This document shows positions 1 to 7,997 of a DNA stretch of 60,542 nt, piece by piece. How positions within the stretch are numbered: the first letter of the stretch is position 1; every line of letters starts with the position of its first letter. This DNA comes from Lachnospiraceae bacterium (GTDB lineage Bacteria > Bacillota > Clostridia > Lachnospirales > Lachnospiraceae). Location of the stretch: the NCBI GenBank assembly GCA_022799355.1, contig JAAWOG010000015.1, forward strand, positions 1 through 60,542, read 5' to 3'. The translations under genes were made by a program, and so were the position numbers. The notes beneath the pieces are model-generated. The model did not search any database and had not been told where the DNA came from. It saw only the letters and a list, made by a program, of their open reading frames with translations.

Positions 1-39
1 AAGCTCGAAAAATATAGGAAAGGAACGACAAAGATTCGA

Positions 40-68
40 TTTTGTTTTCCCTTTCTCCGTTCTATAAT
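40..68 (+). promoter_or_regulatory. Possible promoter of the GGDEF gene
   Basis: A perfect TATAAT lies at 63-68. The best -35 candidates are TTTTGT (40-45, 17-bp spacer) or TTGTTT (42-47, 15-bp spacer); neither is strong. The following gene starts at 110 behind a good ribosome binding site, so the position fits. Confidence 0.35.
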
Positions 69-109
69 CAACCTTAGCAGTGCCAGATTTATCCGTTGGA
101 GGGGTCGTC

Positions 110-2260
110 ATGCATGACATAGAGGAAGGCTGCCCGGTTCAGGCAGATCACCTGTCCTGTGGGATTTGCCAGGTGCTTCTCGACGAATCCCTGACTATCC
201 GCTATGCGAACGGCGCTTATTACCACCTGTTCGGATATACGGCCGAATCGGCCGAGTCTGCGGGCTTTACCTCTCTCAGTTTTATCACCTATCCTCCCGG
301 CTGGACAACGGTCAAGGAAACGATTCAAAACGCCCTTTCATCCCATCAGTACTCCTTTCAGCTGGAGACCCGCGGGGTCAGCCGGCAGGGGCAGGTGCTG
401 ACCGTTGTCCTCTGCTGCCAGCAGGAGCAGGCGGACGTCGACAGCCTCAACTGTGCCGTACTGGACATTACCGACAGGGCGGACACCCTGGACCGCCTGA
501 TACGGGGCGCGGAGGAGCATCAGCTGCTGTTCAAACAGACCGGCCGGTTCATCTACCGTTATTATCTGGATACCCGAACCGCGGTGCTGACCCCCGACGC
601 GGCAGAAGAATGGGGTCTTCCGGAACGGGTGGAAAATCTGCCGGACAGCCACAGCGATTACGCTTCACCGGATACCCGCGAGGAGTACTTTCGGTTTTAT
701 CATGACATGCTGGCGGGTAAACCACAGGGAGAAGTGGTCATCCACTATCGAAAAAAAGAGGTATACTCGTGGTACCATTGTACCTTTTCCATGGTTTACG
801 ATCGGGAGGGCAAGCCTCTGCACGCGCTGGTGTCCTTTGAAAATATCAACGAGCAGCGAGAACGGGAAATGGCGTATAAAAAATGGAGCCAGTACTATCA
901 GGAGCAGTTGAAAAACGCCGTCGCCTATTACGAGTGCAGCCTCAAGGGCGATTACCTGGAGCACATCGGTGAGGATGCCGCACAGCAGCTGCCGGATCAC
1001 CTGTTCCGTTCCTACGACGGTGCACTGGATTATCTGCTGCGCAATGTCATCTATCCCGACGACCGGCAGGCTTACGGCGCATTTTTCGCCCGCTCCTCCC
1101 TGCTGGAACAATTCGATCAGGGGACGCGTGAATGCTCATTGGAATGTCGTCGTCTGGACGAAGGGGGCCATCCCTATTGGACACAGGCCACCGTCCAGCT
1201 GCTTCCCGACCCCTACTCCGACGATATCAAGGCTTTTATCCTTGTCAAAAACATCGATCAGGAGAAACGCCGCCATCTGCTGCTGCAGGAGCGGTCCACC
1301 AGGGATTCCCTCACCGGGGTATTCAATCGCGGCACTCTTTTGGAGCAGGTGGAGGCTCTGCTCAAAAACAGCGGCCCGCAGGATCAGCATACTCTGGTTA
1401 TGGTGGACATCGACCATTTCAAAGAGCTGAATGACCGTATGGGCCATCAGTTCGGGGATTACGTACTGACTTCGACCGCGGCCTCCCTGCGCAGCGTCCT
1501 GCGTTCCGACGACCTGATCGGCCGTCTGGGCGGCGATGAATTTGCCCTTCTTTTAAAAAACCTGCCCCCCGAGCCTTTTCAGCCCCACGATATCGGCGTT
1601 CATACCGATCAGCAGGCGGTTCTCCATCGCGTCAGCCGGGCGCTGTCCTGCTCCTTCGAGGACGGTATACGCACCACCGGCAGCCTGGGTGCCGCTGTTT
1701 ATCCCCGGGACGGCGTTTCCTTTGATGAGCTGTACAACCATGCCGACATCGCTCTGTACGAAGCCAAACGGCAGGGGCGCGACCGCTGCCTGCTCTATCA
1801 GCCGACGATGCGGAAAGGGGGCCGGGGAGCGCGGGACGGTGTCCCGCCTCCCTGTCCACTGCTCGGTTCATCCAACGCCCGCTCAAGCATTCCCTGCCTG
1901 CAGCGCCAGGGAGACTGCGCCTGTTACCGCACTTTGCTGGAACTCTCCGGTTCCCTGGTGCTGGAATACGGGCCGGAGGGGCTCCGCTATATGACACCAT
2001 CAGCCTGCCGTTTTTCGTTCTATCACACTATTAAGGAAATAACAGGCCGCCTGCTTCCTTCCCGTGCGGACATTCATCCCGGCGACTGGGAGCAGGCGGA
2101 AGCCTTTGAAAAACAGATTGATGACGGCGCCTCCCAAGCGCTCGCAGACCTTCGGCTCCGTCTGGTGAACGGGCAATATCGCTGTTGCCATCTCACACTG
2201 GCCGTTCTGCGCGGACCGGCGGGTGATATCCAGCAGTCCATGCTGTCCCTGCGCGATTAA
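110..2260 (+). CDS. PAS-domain diguanylate cyclase (GGDEF)
   Basis: Predicted cyclic-di-GMP synthase of 716 residues. The GGDEF active site is intact at residues 474-478, and an RSDD motif nine residues upstream matches the product-inhibition (I) site. The N-terminal part reads as several PAS-like sensor folds (about 1-110, 140-260 and 280-400, each with typical IHPDD/YPDDR-like turns), and about 120 residues after the GGDEF domain look like a further, degenerate PAS domain. No membrane segment or EAL domain is visible, so it should be cytoplasmic. I chose ATG 110 rather than GTG 80 because GGAGG sits six bases upstream of it. The gene is GC-richer than everything beyond 3,055 and may belong to a different genome. 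The signal sensed is unknown. Confidence 0.85.
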   Translation: MHDIEEGCPVQADHLSCGICQVLLDESLTIRYANGAYYHLFGYTAESAESAGFTSLSFITYPPGWTTVKETIQNALSSHQYSFQLETRGVSRQGQVLTVVLCCQQEQADVDSLNCAVLDITDRADTLDRLIRGAEEHQLLFKQTGRFIYRYYLDTRTAVLTPDAAEEWGLPERVENLPDSHSDYASPDTREEYFRFYHDMLAGKPQGEVVIHYRKKEVYSWYHCTFSMVYDREGKPLHALVSFENINEQREREMAYKKWSQYYQEQLKNAVAYYECSLKGDYLEHIGEDAAQQLPDHLFRSYDGALDYLLRNVIYPDDRQAYGAFFARSSLLEQFDQGTRECSLECRRLDEGGHPYWTQATVQLLPDPYSDDIKAFILVKNIDQEKRRHLLLQERSTRDSLTGVFNRGTLLEQVEALLKNSGPQDQHTLVMVDIDHFKELNDRMGHQFGDYVLTSTAASLRSVLRSDDLIGRLGGDEFALLLKNLPPEPFQPHDIGVHTDQQAVLHRVSRALSCSFEDGIRTTGSLGAAVYPRDGVSFDELYNHADIALYEAKRQGRDRCLLYQPTMRKGGRGARDGVPPPCPLLGSSNARSSIPCLQRQGDCACYRTLLELSGSLVLEYGPEGLRYMTPSACRFSFYHTIKEITGRLLPSRADIHPGDWEQAEAFEKQIDDGASQALADLRLRLVNGQYRCCHLTLAVLRGPAGDIQQSMLSLRD

Positions 2261-2274
2261 CTAACCGGTTGCCA

Positions 2275-2311
2275 GAAGGCTCCTGCCCATAGGGGCAGGA
2301 GCCTTCTTTTT
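2275..2311 (+). terminator. Rho-independent terminator after the GGDEF gene
   Basis: A perfect 14-bp stem (2275-2288 with 2293-2306) and a 4-base loop are followed by five T (2307-2311). It lies 14 bases past the stop codon of the GGDEF gene. Confidence 0.9.
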
Positions 2312-2430
2312 GTAAACTCATCTCATTCGCCACAAACCGGTATTTTTCTGTTTGATAGGGCAGCTTCCAGAGGTTGTACAGCTTTGTGAAATAAATATCA
2401 GACAAACCAATTAAACTTTTACACTGATTT

Positions 2431-2460
2431 TTGTGAACTATTTTTATTACTTTACATAAT
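2431..2460 (+). promoter_or_regulatory. Possible promoter of the truncated secreted-protein gene
   Basis: TTGTGA (2431-2436) and CATAAT (2455-2460) are separated by 18 bases in an AT-rich stretch, and no gene lies between here and the start at 2569. The match is moderate. Confidence 0.35.
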
Positions 2461-2568
2461 ATCGTTGTATCTCACGATGGTCCTACCTATAATAGGGACC
2501 AGAGGGAAATCGGCAACCGCCGGCTGGAGGGAACAGCCGGCACAAAAAAGAAAGAAGGTAGAAGAGTC

Positions 2569-3055
2569 ATGAAAAAAGTGTCGAAGCTGCTGGGTGTTTT
2601 GCTGACGTCGGCCATGCTGGCATCCGCGGTTCCGTTCGGCGCCGCGGCCGAAGGCGGTACAGTAAACCTGATACCCATCACCGACGGCAGTCTGTGGGAG
2701 GCCCAGGCGGGGGATAACGACTACAAGGAGCTGAACGCCGACGGTACGTGGATCTCCGCCGCTATTGACAGCTCCGGCGCCGTCACGCTGAAGCGCACCG
2801 CCAATGCCAAGGATGGCTATCTGTGGCCCCGTATCCGTATGCCTCAACCGGCGGATTCCGCTATTACCATCGACCTGTCGACCAATCCCTATATCTACTA
2901 TGACCTGACCGCGGCGGAAGGCACTAAGTGGAATCTCGGCATCGCCGTCAGCGCCACCGATTCCATCGGCCTTGCCAAGGGTATTACCAATAACACCCCC
3001 GGTGCCGCCAAACTGGCCAATATCACCGACGACGGCGCTCCCGGCACTTATACAT
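2569..3055 (+). pseudogene. 5' part of a secreted-protein gene, cut at a junction
   Basis: The product begins with a clear signal peptide (MKKVSKLLG, a hydrophobic core, then a cleavage site near residue 27 after AAA), followed by about 135 residues that look like an extracellular beta-rich protein, possibly carbohydrate-binding. I do not recognise the family. The reading frame stays open to 3558, but after about residue 162 the residues come from the antisense of the ADP-ribosylglycohydrolase gene, so the real protein stops at about 3,055. The 3' end is missing because of the join described in the findings. GC content and codon use match the GGDEF gene upstream and not the DNA downstream. 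Confidence 0.7.
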
Positions 3056-3172
3056 CGGCGAGGATGGCGATGTTGTTGTCCTGCGAAAGCCACGGAGTAA
3101 AATCAAGAGCCTCATGCGGCCACACCTCCCGCAAATCTTTTATTTCTTCAAGTTTGCTCAAATTCGCCATTT
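3055..3172 (-). pseudogene. 5' fragment of a DUF4268-type gene, cut at the same junction
   Basis: On the minus strand an ATG at 3172, preceded by AGGAG, opens a frame reading MANLSKLEEIKDLREVW, then PHEALDFTPWL and NNIAILAD, before it breaks at about 3,055 and hits a stop. This is the characteristic N-terminus of DUF4268-domain proteins, which I recall as PD-(D/E)XK-nuclease-like. The start overlaps the last 25 bases of the ADP-ribosylglycohydrolase gene, so the two were translationally coupled. Only about 39 codons remain, so no function can be expected from this copy. Confidence 0.7.
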
Positions 3173-4311
3173 ATACACTTCTCCTTTTTCCAAATCGGAT
3201 AATCGTTTGCTATACATTTGTGTTCCCACTCCCGCGACCAGTTTTCCATATCATATTCGCTTTGCATCGGACAGTCATTATAAATGTCCCCGGCAATTTC
3301 AAAAATCGTATCCTTCAATTCCAAATGGTCTATGAACTTATCAGGAATGCCGCCGATTCCGACATTTGCGCCCACGATGTTTCCAGCTACCGCGCCCGTA
3401 GAATCGCTGTCCCCTTTATGGTTCACAGCAGCAATCAAAGCTTTCTCAATATCTGTCGGATACCGCAATGCGCAGAACACGGCGATTGCCAATGTCTCCT
3501 CGGCTACCCAGCCTTCTCCCAAAGCATGGATGGCGTCCAAATCAGAAATGTCAGATGATGCAAGTTCCATCGCTTTTTCCATCAACGTTTTAAACTCTTT
3601 CAAATGCGCCGCATTGGAAAACATCACACGCACCCAGGTCAGGGAATCTTGCACTGCTTGGGGGATGGAATGTTCGCCATCCTGGGCAAGACACCAGATA
3701 ATATGAACCAGTGCCGCAGCGGGAATGTATCCAAGTTCATGTCCGTGCGTGAGTGCCGCAGTTTCCGCGCCTATGCGCATGGCATCTTCCGGCCCATAAT
3801 GATTATTGTCTATAAAATACAGACCGATTGGTGCAACACGCATCACTCCACCACAGCCTTTGCTGCCGTTTATCGGATTATCAATTGTCCCGCTGCATCC
3901 TTCCCTGATAGCAGACAGGCAGGTTGTCCCCGGTGCCCGTCTGGCAAACAGTTCGGGCAGATGGGAAAGCCATGTATAATGATAATCGCTGTCGCATTTT
4001 AACGGATATTCTTCGGTCTGCGTCCGATACCATTCTTTATAACAGTATGCAATATAGGACGGATAACTTCCAACGATACCCCTTGTCCGCCCGCGAGTCG
4101 TTCCCAAAAGCAGACCATTGGCAGTAAACAGCGTCATCTGCGTATCATCAGAGATCAGGGCTTTCCCGTCTGACAGGTCATACGATGTAATGCCGTTTTT
4201 TCCGTATTTTTTCACGATACCCGGCTCGTCAAGAAACTCCACGGCATATCCGAGTGCATCCCCAGCCGCACCGCCAAGGAGGCACCCTTTGAATTTATCC
4301 AGACTTTTCAT
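3148..4311 (-). CDS. ADP-ribosylglycohydrolase family protein
   Basis: A 387-residue cytoplasmic enzyme of the ADP-ribosyl-(dinitrogen reductase) hydrolase (DraG/ARH) family, which removes ADP-ribose from modified proteins or nucleotides using a di-magnesium centre. Family signatures are visible: GGAAGDALG near the N-terminus, SDDTQMTLF around residue 54, and the C-terminal metal-binding GDSDSTGAVAGN. The ATG at 4311 is chosen because GGAAGG lies just upstream and the protein then starts MKSLDKFKGCLLGG as in relatives; a longer frame to 4347 has no ribosome site. It begins one base after the stop of the GIY-YIG gene and overlaps the truncated DUF4268 gene, so all are one transcription unit. 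The substrate is unknown; nearby nuclease-like genes suggest a defence or regulatory role. Confidence 0.85.
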   Translation of the reverse strand: MKSLDKFKGCLLGGAAGDALGYAVEFLDEPGIVKKYGKNGITSYDLSDGKALISDDTQMTLFTANGLLLGTTRGRTRGIVGSYPSYIAYCYKEWYRTQTEEYPLKCDSDYHYTWLSHLPELFARRAPGTTCLSAIREGCSGTIDNPINGSKGCGGVMRVAPIGLYFIDNNHYGPEDAMRIGAETAALTHGHELGYIPAAALVHIIWCLAQDGEHSIPQAVQDSLTWVRVMFSNAAHLKEFKTLMEKAMELASSDISDLDAIHALGEGWVAEETLAIAVFCALRYPTDIEKALIAAVNHKGDSDSTGAVAGNIVGANVGIGGIPDKFIDHLELKDTIFEIAGDIYNDCPMQSEYDMENWSREWEHKCIANDYPIWKKEKCINGEFEQT

Positions 4312-4312
4312 A

Positions 4313-5167
4313 TTACAAATCCTTCCTATCTTTAAGAGGGATGCCATTCTTATCCTTCCATGTAGCTGGACCGCTGACGCTGTATCCCATCAGGAAATCG
4401 GCAGCAGCAGACGGACTGGAAAATGGAATATTTTCCGTAGTGGTTAAATTCTCAACCTTCTTGCTGGAGAGAATCTCATTGCGTTTTCCTGCCATGCGTT
4501 TTCCAAGCGATTTTATGCTTGTTTTTTCATTCAGCTTTGCGCCCTTTAAAACAACAAATCCCTCTGCGGTAATCTCGCCCTCTGCCATCACATTTCCAAC
4601 AGACACATAGAAACGTCTGTCAATATCATCCTTATCGTCACCCGCCTGTATATCAAGCGGTTCAAGTGCTTCACAGCCGAGTGTCCCAAGAACAATCTTC
4701 ATGTTATCGAGAAATTCCTCCATTGCTGCCTTGTCGTATTCAGATATCACGGTATTTGAAAATGTCTGCACCGTAAGGATTTCATACCGCTTCACATCCT
4801 TGGCAATCTCAAACGCTCGCTTTTCAAGATACCTTACGAGAGTCTTGTTCAACATGGGACCTGTGAAGCAGATGGCGGAATTCCAATAATACTTTTCTTT
4901 TTCAGAATTGTAGTCCTGCATATGCTGAAGCAGACGCACACGCACATTATCGGACTCTCCAATATAAACAGACTTCTCACCCGTGTTTTGATCCGTACAA
5001 ATAAGAAAATATACTCCCGGCTGCTGAAGCTCGCTTCTACCGCAATTGGAAACCTCAATGCGGGGAATTTTTAGTGCCGTGGCATTCCAGTTTGAAAGTG
5101 TAGCTACTATTAGGCTGTCCGCTTTGCCGTTAACCAGAAACAGATTTACCGATTTACCATATGCCAT
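4313..5167 (-). CDS. GIY-YIG nuclease family protein with DUF4357
   Basis: A 284-residue protein. The GIY-YIG fold is seen at about residues 50-110: GVYFLI, then SVYIGES with an Arg a few residues later (NVRVRL), which are the Tyr and Arg positions of the active site. The last 75 residues match DUF4357 (FSSPSAAADFLMG, then WKDKNG). Such proteins are usually annotated as GIY-YIG nuclease family proteins of unknown substrate. I chose ATG 5167 because AAAGGCGG lies upstream; the 14 residues before it in the open frame have no ribosome site. It is the middle gene between the HTH regulator and the ADP-ribosylglycohydrolase. Confidence 0.8.
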   Translation of the reverse strand: MAYGKSVNLFLVNGKADSLIVATLSNWNATALKIPRIEVSNCGRSELQQPGVYFLICTDQNTGEKSVYIGESDNVRVRLLQHMQDYNSEKEKYYWNSAICFTGPMLNKTLVRYLEKRAFEIAKDVKRYEILTVQTFSNTVISEYDKAAMEEFLDNMKIVLGTLGCEALEPLDIQAGDDKDDIDRRFYVSVGNVMAEGEITAEGFVVLKGAKLNEKTSIKSLGKRMAGKRNEILSSKKVENLTTTENIPFSSPSAAADFLMGYSVSGPATWKDKNGIPLKDRKDL

Positions 5168-5235
5168 TTTTCTATCCGCCTTTCGATTATTTTTTTCTTG
5201 TAAATTCAAGCATTCAAAAAATCGCTATTTCGATA

Positions 5236-5451
5236 TCATTCCTTTTCTCTCTTCACATAAGTCAACTGAATATCGTAACCGAGGACTTCAAGCATCTGCA
5301 CAAAGGTTTTGTTCACAATGGAATCGCCCTTTTTGATGAGCCGGTTTACATACTGCCCCGTTGTGCCAACTTCTTCTCCCAGTTTTGCCTGTGTCATATC
5401 GGCTTCTATGCACTTCACTTTGACATCTACTTCAAAGTTATTTTTGACCAT
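5236..5451 (-). CDS. XRE-family HTH regulator, small
   Basis: A 71-residue protein made almost entirely of a helix-turn-helix: MTQAKLGEEVGTTGQYVNRLI is the two-helix unit, followed by NKTFVQMLEVLGYDI. It is typical of small phage-like or plasmid-like repressors. ATG 5451 has AGAGG seven bases upstream; a GTG two codons earlier is less well placed. It is the first gene of the four-gene minus-strand block and probably controls it through the promoter at 5514-5542. Confidence 0.8.
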   Translation of the reverse strand: MVKNNFEVDVKVKCIEADMTQAKLGEEVGTTGQYVNRLIKKGDSIVNKTFVQMLEVLGYDIQLTYVKREKE

Positions 5452-5513
5452 TTTCACACCTCTATTGCTTTTAACGGTTTTTTTGTTACGTTATTGCACT
5501 CACAGTATTATTT

Positions 5514-5542
5514 ATTATACTACAGATTCACGAGGATTTCTA
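5514..5542 (-). promoter_or_regulatory. Promoter of the HTH/GIY-YIG/ADP-ribosylglycohydrolase operon
   Basis: On the minus strand a perfect TATAAT (5514-5519) is preceded 17 bases upstream by TAGAAA (5537-5542). It lies directly after the terminator of the recombinase remnant and 60-90 bases before the HTH start. Confidence 0.5.
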
Positions 5543-5551
5543 CCACTTAGC

Positions 5552-5580
5552 AAAAAAGACACCCGACCGTAGCCGAGTGC
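5552..5580 (-). terminator. Terminator after the recombinase remnant
   Basis: Minus-strand stem of about nine pairs (several G-T) with a TACG loop at 5561-5580, followed by six T (5552-5557). It isolates the spoVAD/recombinase transcript from the accessory operon. Confidence 0.7.
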
Positions 5581-5600
5581 CATTCCTATCCGTGTATCCG

Positions 5601-5950
5601 TTATGCCTGTATCTCTGTTCCATTCCGGAAAGTGCTGTAATCTCCTTGTTTCTGCTGACCGTGACAAACTCGACCATGCTGCCTCAAAGACTGCCGTCAA
5701 ACTCGCTAATGACTCCGTCCTGGGCTTTCAGTACCTTAATGAAGTGCGCCAGCCGTTCGCTCTGCGTTTCCTTGGCGGAGATGGCGGTCACCACCTCATC
5801 GTACCGAGCCTTGGCTTCATCGTACCGCCTGACCAGCCCATCGTAGCGTTTCTGATACTCGTCCTGGTCCTGCGCAATGCGGGCGTTCTCTGCCACTATG
5901 TTCTGCGTCATTTCCACAAGTACTGCCATCTCTTCCTCCCTCTCCCGCAT
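5601..5950 (-). pseudogene. Decayed C-terminus of a large serine recombinase
   Basis: The residues EYQKRYDGLVRRYDEAKAR, EVVTAISAKE, ISEFDGSL, then GSMVEFVTV and, after a frame change, FRNGTEIQA match the C-terminal end of TnpX/Int-type large serine recombinases carried by conjugative and integrative elements. Two lesions are visible: a TGA where the family has TGG (Trp) after FDGSL, and one missing T shortly before FRNGTEI. The whole catalytic N-terminus is absent; the fragment begins at the spoVAD stop. An 80-residue coiled-coil peptide could still be made from ATG 5929, which has a strong GGAGG site that probably belonged to the lost spoVAE. Function is not expected. It marks an old integration or deletion next to spoVAD. 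Confidence 0.8.
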
Positions 5951-5957
5951 TCTTCCC

Positions 5958-7019
5958 CTACGCCGCAGTACTTTCCAGCACGATCCCGTGGGCGATTCCC
6001 GGAACTGTCATTCCCTCATTAAAACTGGTCTTGGAGAGCAGCGCACCGGTCGGTACAAAAAGCACTCTCTTCCAGACGCCCTCCTCCAGCATTTTCAGGA
6101 TATAAGCGGAAAGCGTCACCGCGCTGCACCCGCAGCCGGAACCGCCGCTCCCCACATCCTGGCTGCTGCCGTCATAAATCTCGATGCCGCAGTCCAGATG
6201 CTGATCCTCTATATTAATATTTTTCTCTTTTAAAAGATCGATCAGAGCCCTCTGTCCCACAAGCCCCAGATCCCCGGTGATGATCTTATCATAATCTCCC
6301 GGTGTTCTGCCGAAATCTTTCAGGTTCGCGGCGATCAGTTCGCAGGCCGCAGGCGCCATACAGGCGCCCATATTCATGGAATCCTTGATACCATAGTCCA
6401 CGATCTTTCCGTTTGTCACACCGGTGATCTCCGCCCGGTTTCGTTTACTGACTTTAGAAGTCAATATGAAAGCCGCGCCTCCCGTGACAGTCCAGGTCGC
6501 CGAGGGAGGACGCTGGTTTCCGTAGGCAAGGGGATAACGGAACTCCTTCTCCGCGCTGGCAAAATGGCTGGACGTAACACAGACCACATCCTCCGCCATT
6601 TTCCCTGAGATTGCCATCGTTCCGAGCCCTAACGTCTCCCCGCAGGTGGAGCAGGCACCGTATACGCCCATATGGGGAATACCAAAAGAAGAAACCCCGA
6701 AGGAAGATGCCGTTGATTGACCAAGCAGGTCACCCGCAAACAGATAGCGTACCTCCTCCGCCTTCATTCCTGCCTTTCCCAGCGCCAGCGTTACCGCCTC
6801 CTTTTGGAGCGTGCTCTCCGCCTCCTCCCAGGTATTACAGCCAAACAGATCATCCTTCCCAACCATATCGATCAGTTCCCCAAAAGGACCTTCGCTTTCC
6901 TTTGTTCCCGCCACACAGGCGCTCTGCCTGATATATACCTGGCGCTCGGGTATAAAGCTCTGACAGCCCGCCGTTACACCGTTTCCGTTTATTCCCACTT
7001 TTCCATTCTGCTTTCCCAT
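5958..7019 (-). CDS. spoVAD: Stage V sporulation protein AD
   Basis: A 353-residue thiolase-like protein that binds dipicolinic acid and works with the SpoVA membrane proteins to load it into the forespore and release it at germination. Recognisable stretches include LFAGDLLGQS, YGACSTCGETL (in the position of the thiolase active-site Cys), TSSHFASAEKEFR and GSGGSGCGCSA. ATG 7019 is preceded by GGGAGG seven bases away. spoVAC, normally directly upstream, is 11 kb away here, and spoVAE, normally downstream, is not found. A candidate own promoter lies at 7056-7085. Confidence 0.93.
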   Translation of the reverse strand: MGKQNGKVGINGNGVTAGCQSFIPERQVYIRQSACVAGTKESEGPFGELIDMVGKDDLFGCNTWEEAESTLQKEAVTLALGKAGMKAEEVRYLFAGDLLGQSTASSFGVSSFGIPHMGVYGACSTCGETLGLGTMAISGKMAEDVVCVTSSHFASAEKEFRYPLAYGNQRPPSATWTVTGGAAFILTSKVSKRNRAEITGVTNGKIVDYGIKDSMNMGACMAPAACELIAANLKDFGRTPGDYDKIITGDLGLVGQRALIDLLKEKNINIEDQHLDCGIEIYDGSSQDVGSGGSGCGCSAVTLSAYILKMLEEGVWKRVLFVPTGALLSKTSFNEGMTVPGIAHGIVLESTAA

Positions 7020-7029
7020 CCAAAAACCT

Positions 7030-7074
7030 CCCTGCACACTTTACCTCTTTTTCTTTAAAGTGCGCAGGAAGGCT
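7030..7074 (-). promoter_or_regulatory. Hairpin in the spoVAD leader
   Basis: An inverted repeat of about 12 bp (CCTGCGCACTTT with AAAGTGTGCAGG on the minus strand, one mismatch) surrounds an A-rich loop just before the spoVAD start. Its 3' arm runs into the ribosome binding site region, so folding could limit translation. There is no T run, so it is not a terminator. Confidence 0.4.
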
Positions 7075-7085
7075 TTATTTTATTC
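7056..7085 (-). promoter_or_regulatory. Candidate sigma-G-type promoter of spoVAD
   Basis: On the minus strand GAATA (7081-7085) and CACTTTA (7056-7062) are separated by 18 bases. The sigma-G consensus as I know it is GHATR-N17/18-CATNNTA, so this is one mismatch off at the -10. It would put the transcript start inside the leader hairpin, about 45 bases before the ATG. Confidence 0.35.
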
Positions 7086-7168
7086 CGTTATGGCCGGAAA
7101 CGAATTTTTCCTGATGTTCATATCCCTGTCATTGATATACTTTATAAATGATAAATAAGTTTTCTTTA

Positions 7169-7954
7169 TTATCCTATATTTCCATATCTTTCGCTCAAAA
7201 TTTCACTTATCCGTTTAGTTTCCTTTATATTTCTCCCTGTCGTTTTAACTACTACCCCATACTTCTGGTCTGTCCATGGTAAAACAATCTCAATTAATCC
7301 ATCATCACGTACCTTCCTGATAAATTTACGCTCAGAAGGATTAAAAGGTAACGAATTTACAATTCCTATTACATAGGGACACCTGATTAAACGTTTTGAA
7401 AATTCTGTCAAAACAGCCATTCCGTGATCATGTCTTAATGCTATTTTTTTATCTTCAATCTGTAAATCAGTTTCTACCAATTCTGATTCCTTTTCCGATT
7501 GCAATTGTGGAATATGTATGTCAACATGTTCTTCGGTACATATATTCCTGACCGTTTTTATATCATCATCTTTCCTCAAATGGACAAATGCCGCATTCCA
7601 ATCATTTTCACAGATACTTAAACCTGCTGAATTCAAAATAGATGCCAATGCCAACCCTATACATGGTCTTTCATTATAGGACCAGTTATGACAATAATAC
7701 TCATCCTGTTCCTGTTCTACATTTGCTGATTCGTATGGAGGCCTGAAAAAGGAAAAATAAAAATTTTTAATATTGAGAGAATCTGGCATATTCTGAATCA
7801 TCCGAAACAATTTCAAATTATCCCCAGAATCAATTCTGCATGTTGTTATATTATATTTTCGCAATGCCCGATAAACATTGATAAGCGACAATACAGATTC
7901 ACTGCCTATGTTTTCTTTTCCACTTATTGACAATTCATTAAAAAACAACTCCAA
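7169..7954 (-). CDS. Unknown protein, third gene of the DUF262/ATPase operon
   Basis: I do not recognise a family for this 261-residue soluble protein. It has no signal peptide or membrane segment. Visible features are an acidic Cys/His-containing patch around residues 85-95 (EYYCHNWSYNERPC), a charged linker (residues 150-170) and a basic C-terminal half. The start is probably the TTG at 7954, behind a G-rich ribosome site. It lies 43 bases after the ATPase gene on the same strand, so it is very likely co-expressed and may be the effector or adaptor of the module. AT content is higher than in the flanking spo genes, consistent with transfer. Confidence 0.65.
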   Translation of the reverse strand: MELFFNELSISGKENIGSESVLSLINVYRALRKYNITTCRIDSGDNLKLFRMIQNMPDSLNIKNFYFSFFRPPYESANVEQEQDEYYCHNWSYNERPCIGLALASILNSAGLSICENDWNAAFVHLRKDDDIKTVRNICTEEHVDIHIPQLQSEKESELVETDLQIEDKKIALRHDHGMAVLTEFSKRLIRCPYVIGIVNSLPFNPSERKFIRKVRDDGLIEIVLPWTDQKYGVVVKTTGRNIKETKRISEILSERYGNIG

Positions 7955-7997
7955 TTTTCCCGCCCCCCGTTTACGACAAATTTCCTGTATACCGGCT

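Noticed and set aside
3056-3558. Continuation of the secreted-protein frame to 3558
   Set aside because: After about 3,055 the residues are the antisense translation of the DUF4268 fragment and ADP-ribosylglycohydrolase gene, with no secreted-protein character.
5684-5950. Intact small coiled-coil gene of its own
   Set aside because: The frame and the sequence after its TGA match a large serine recombinase C-terminus, so it is better read as a remnant.
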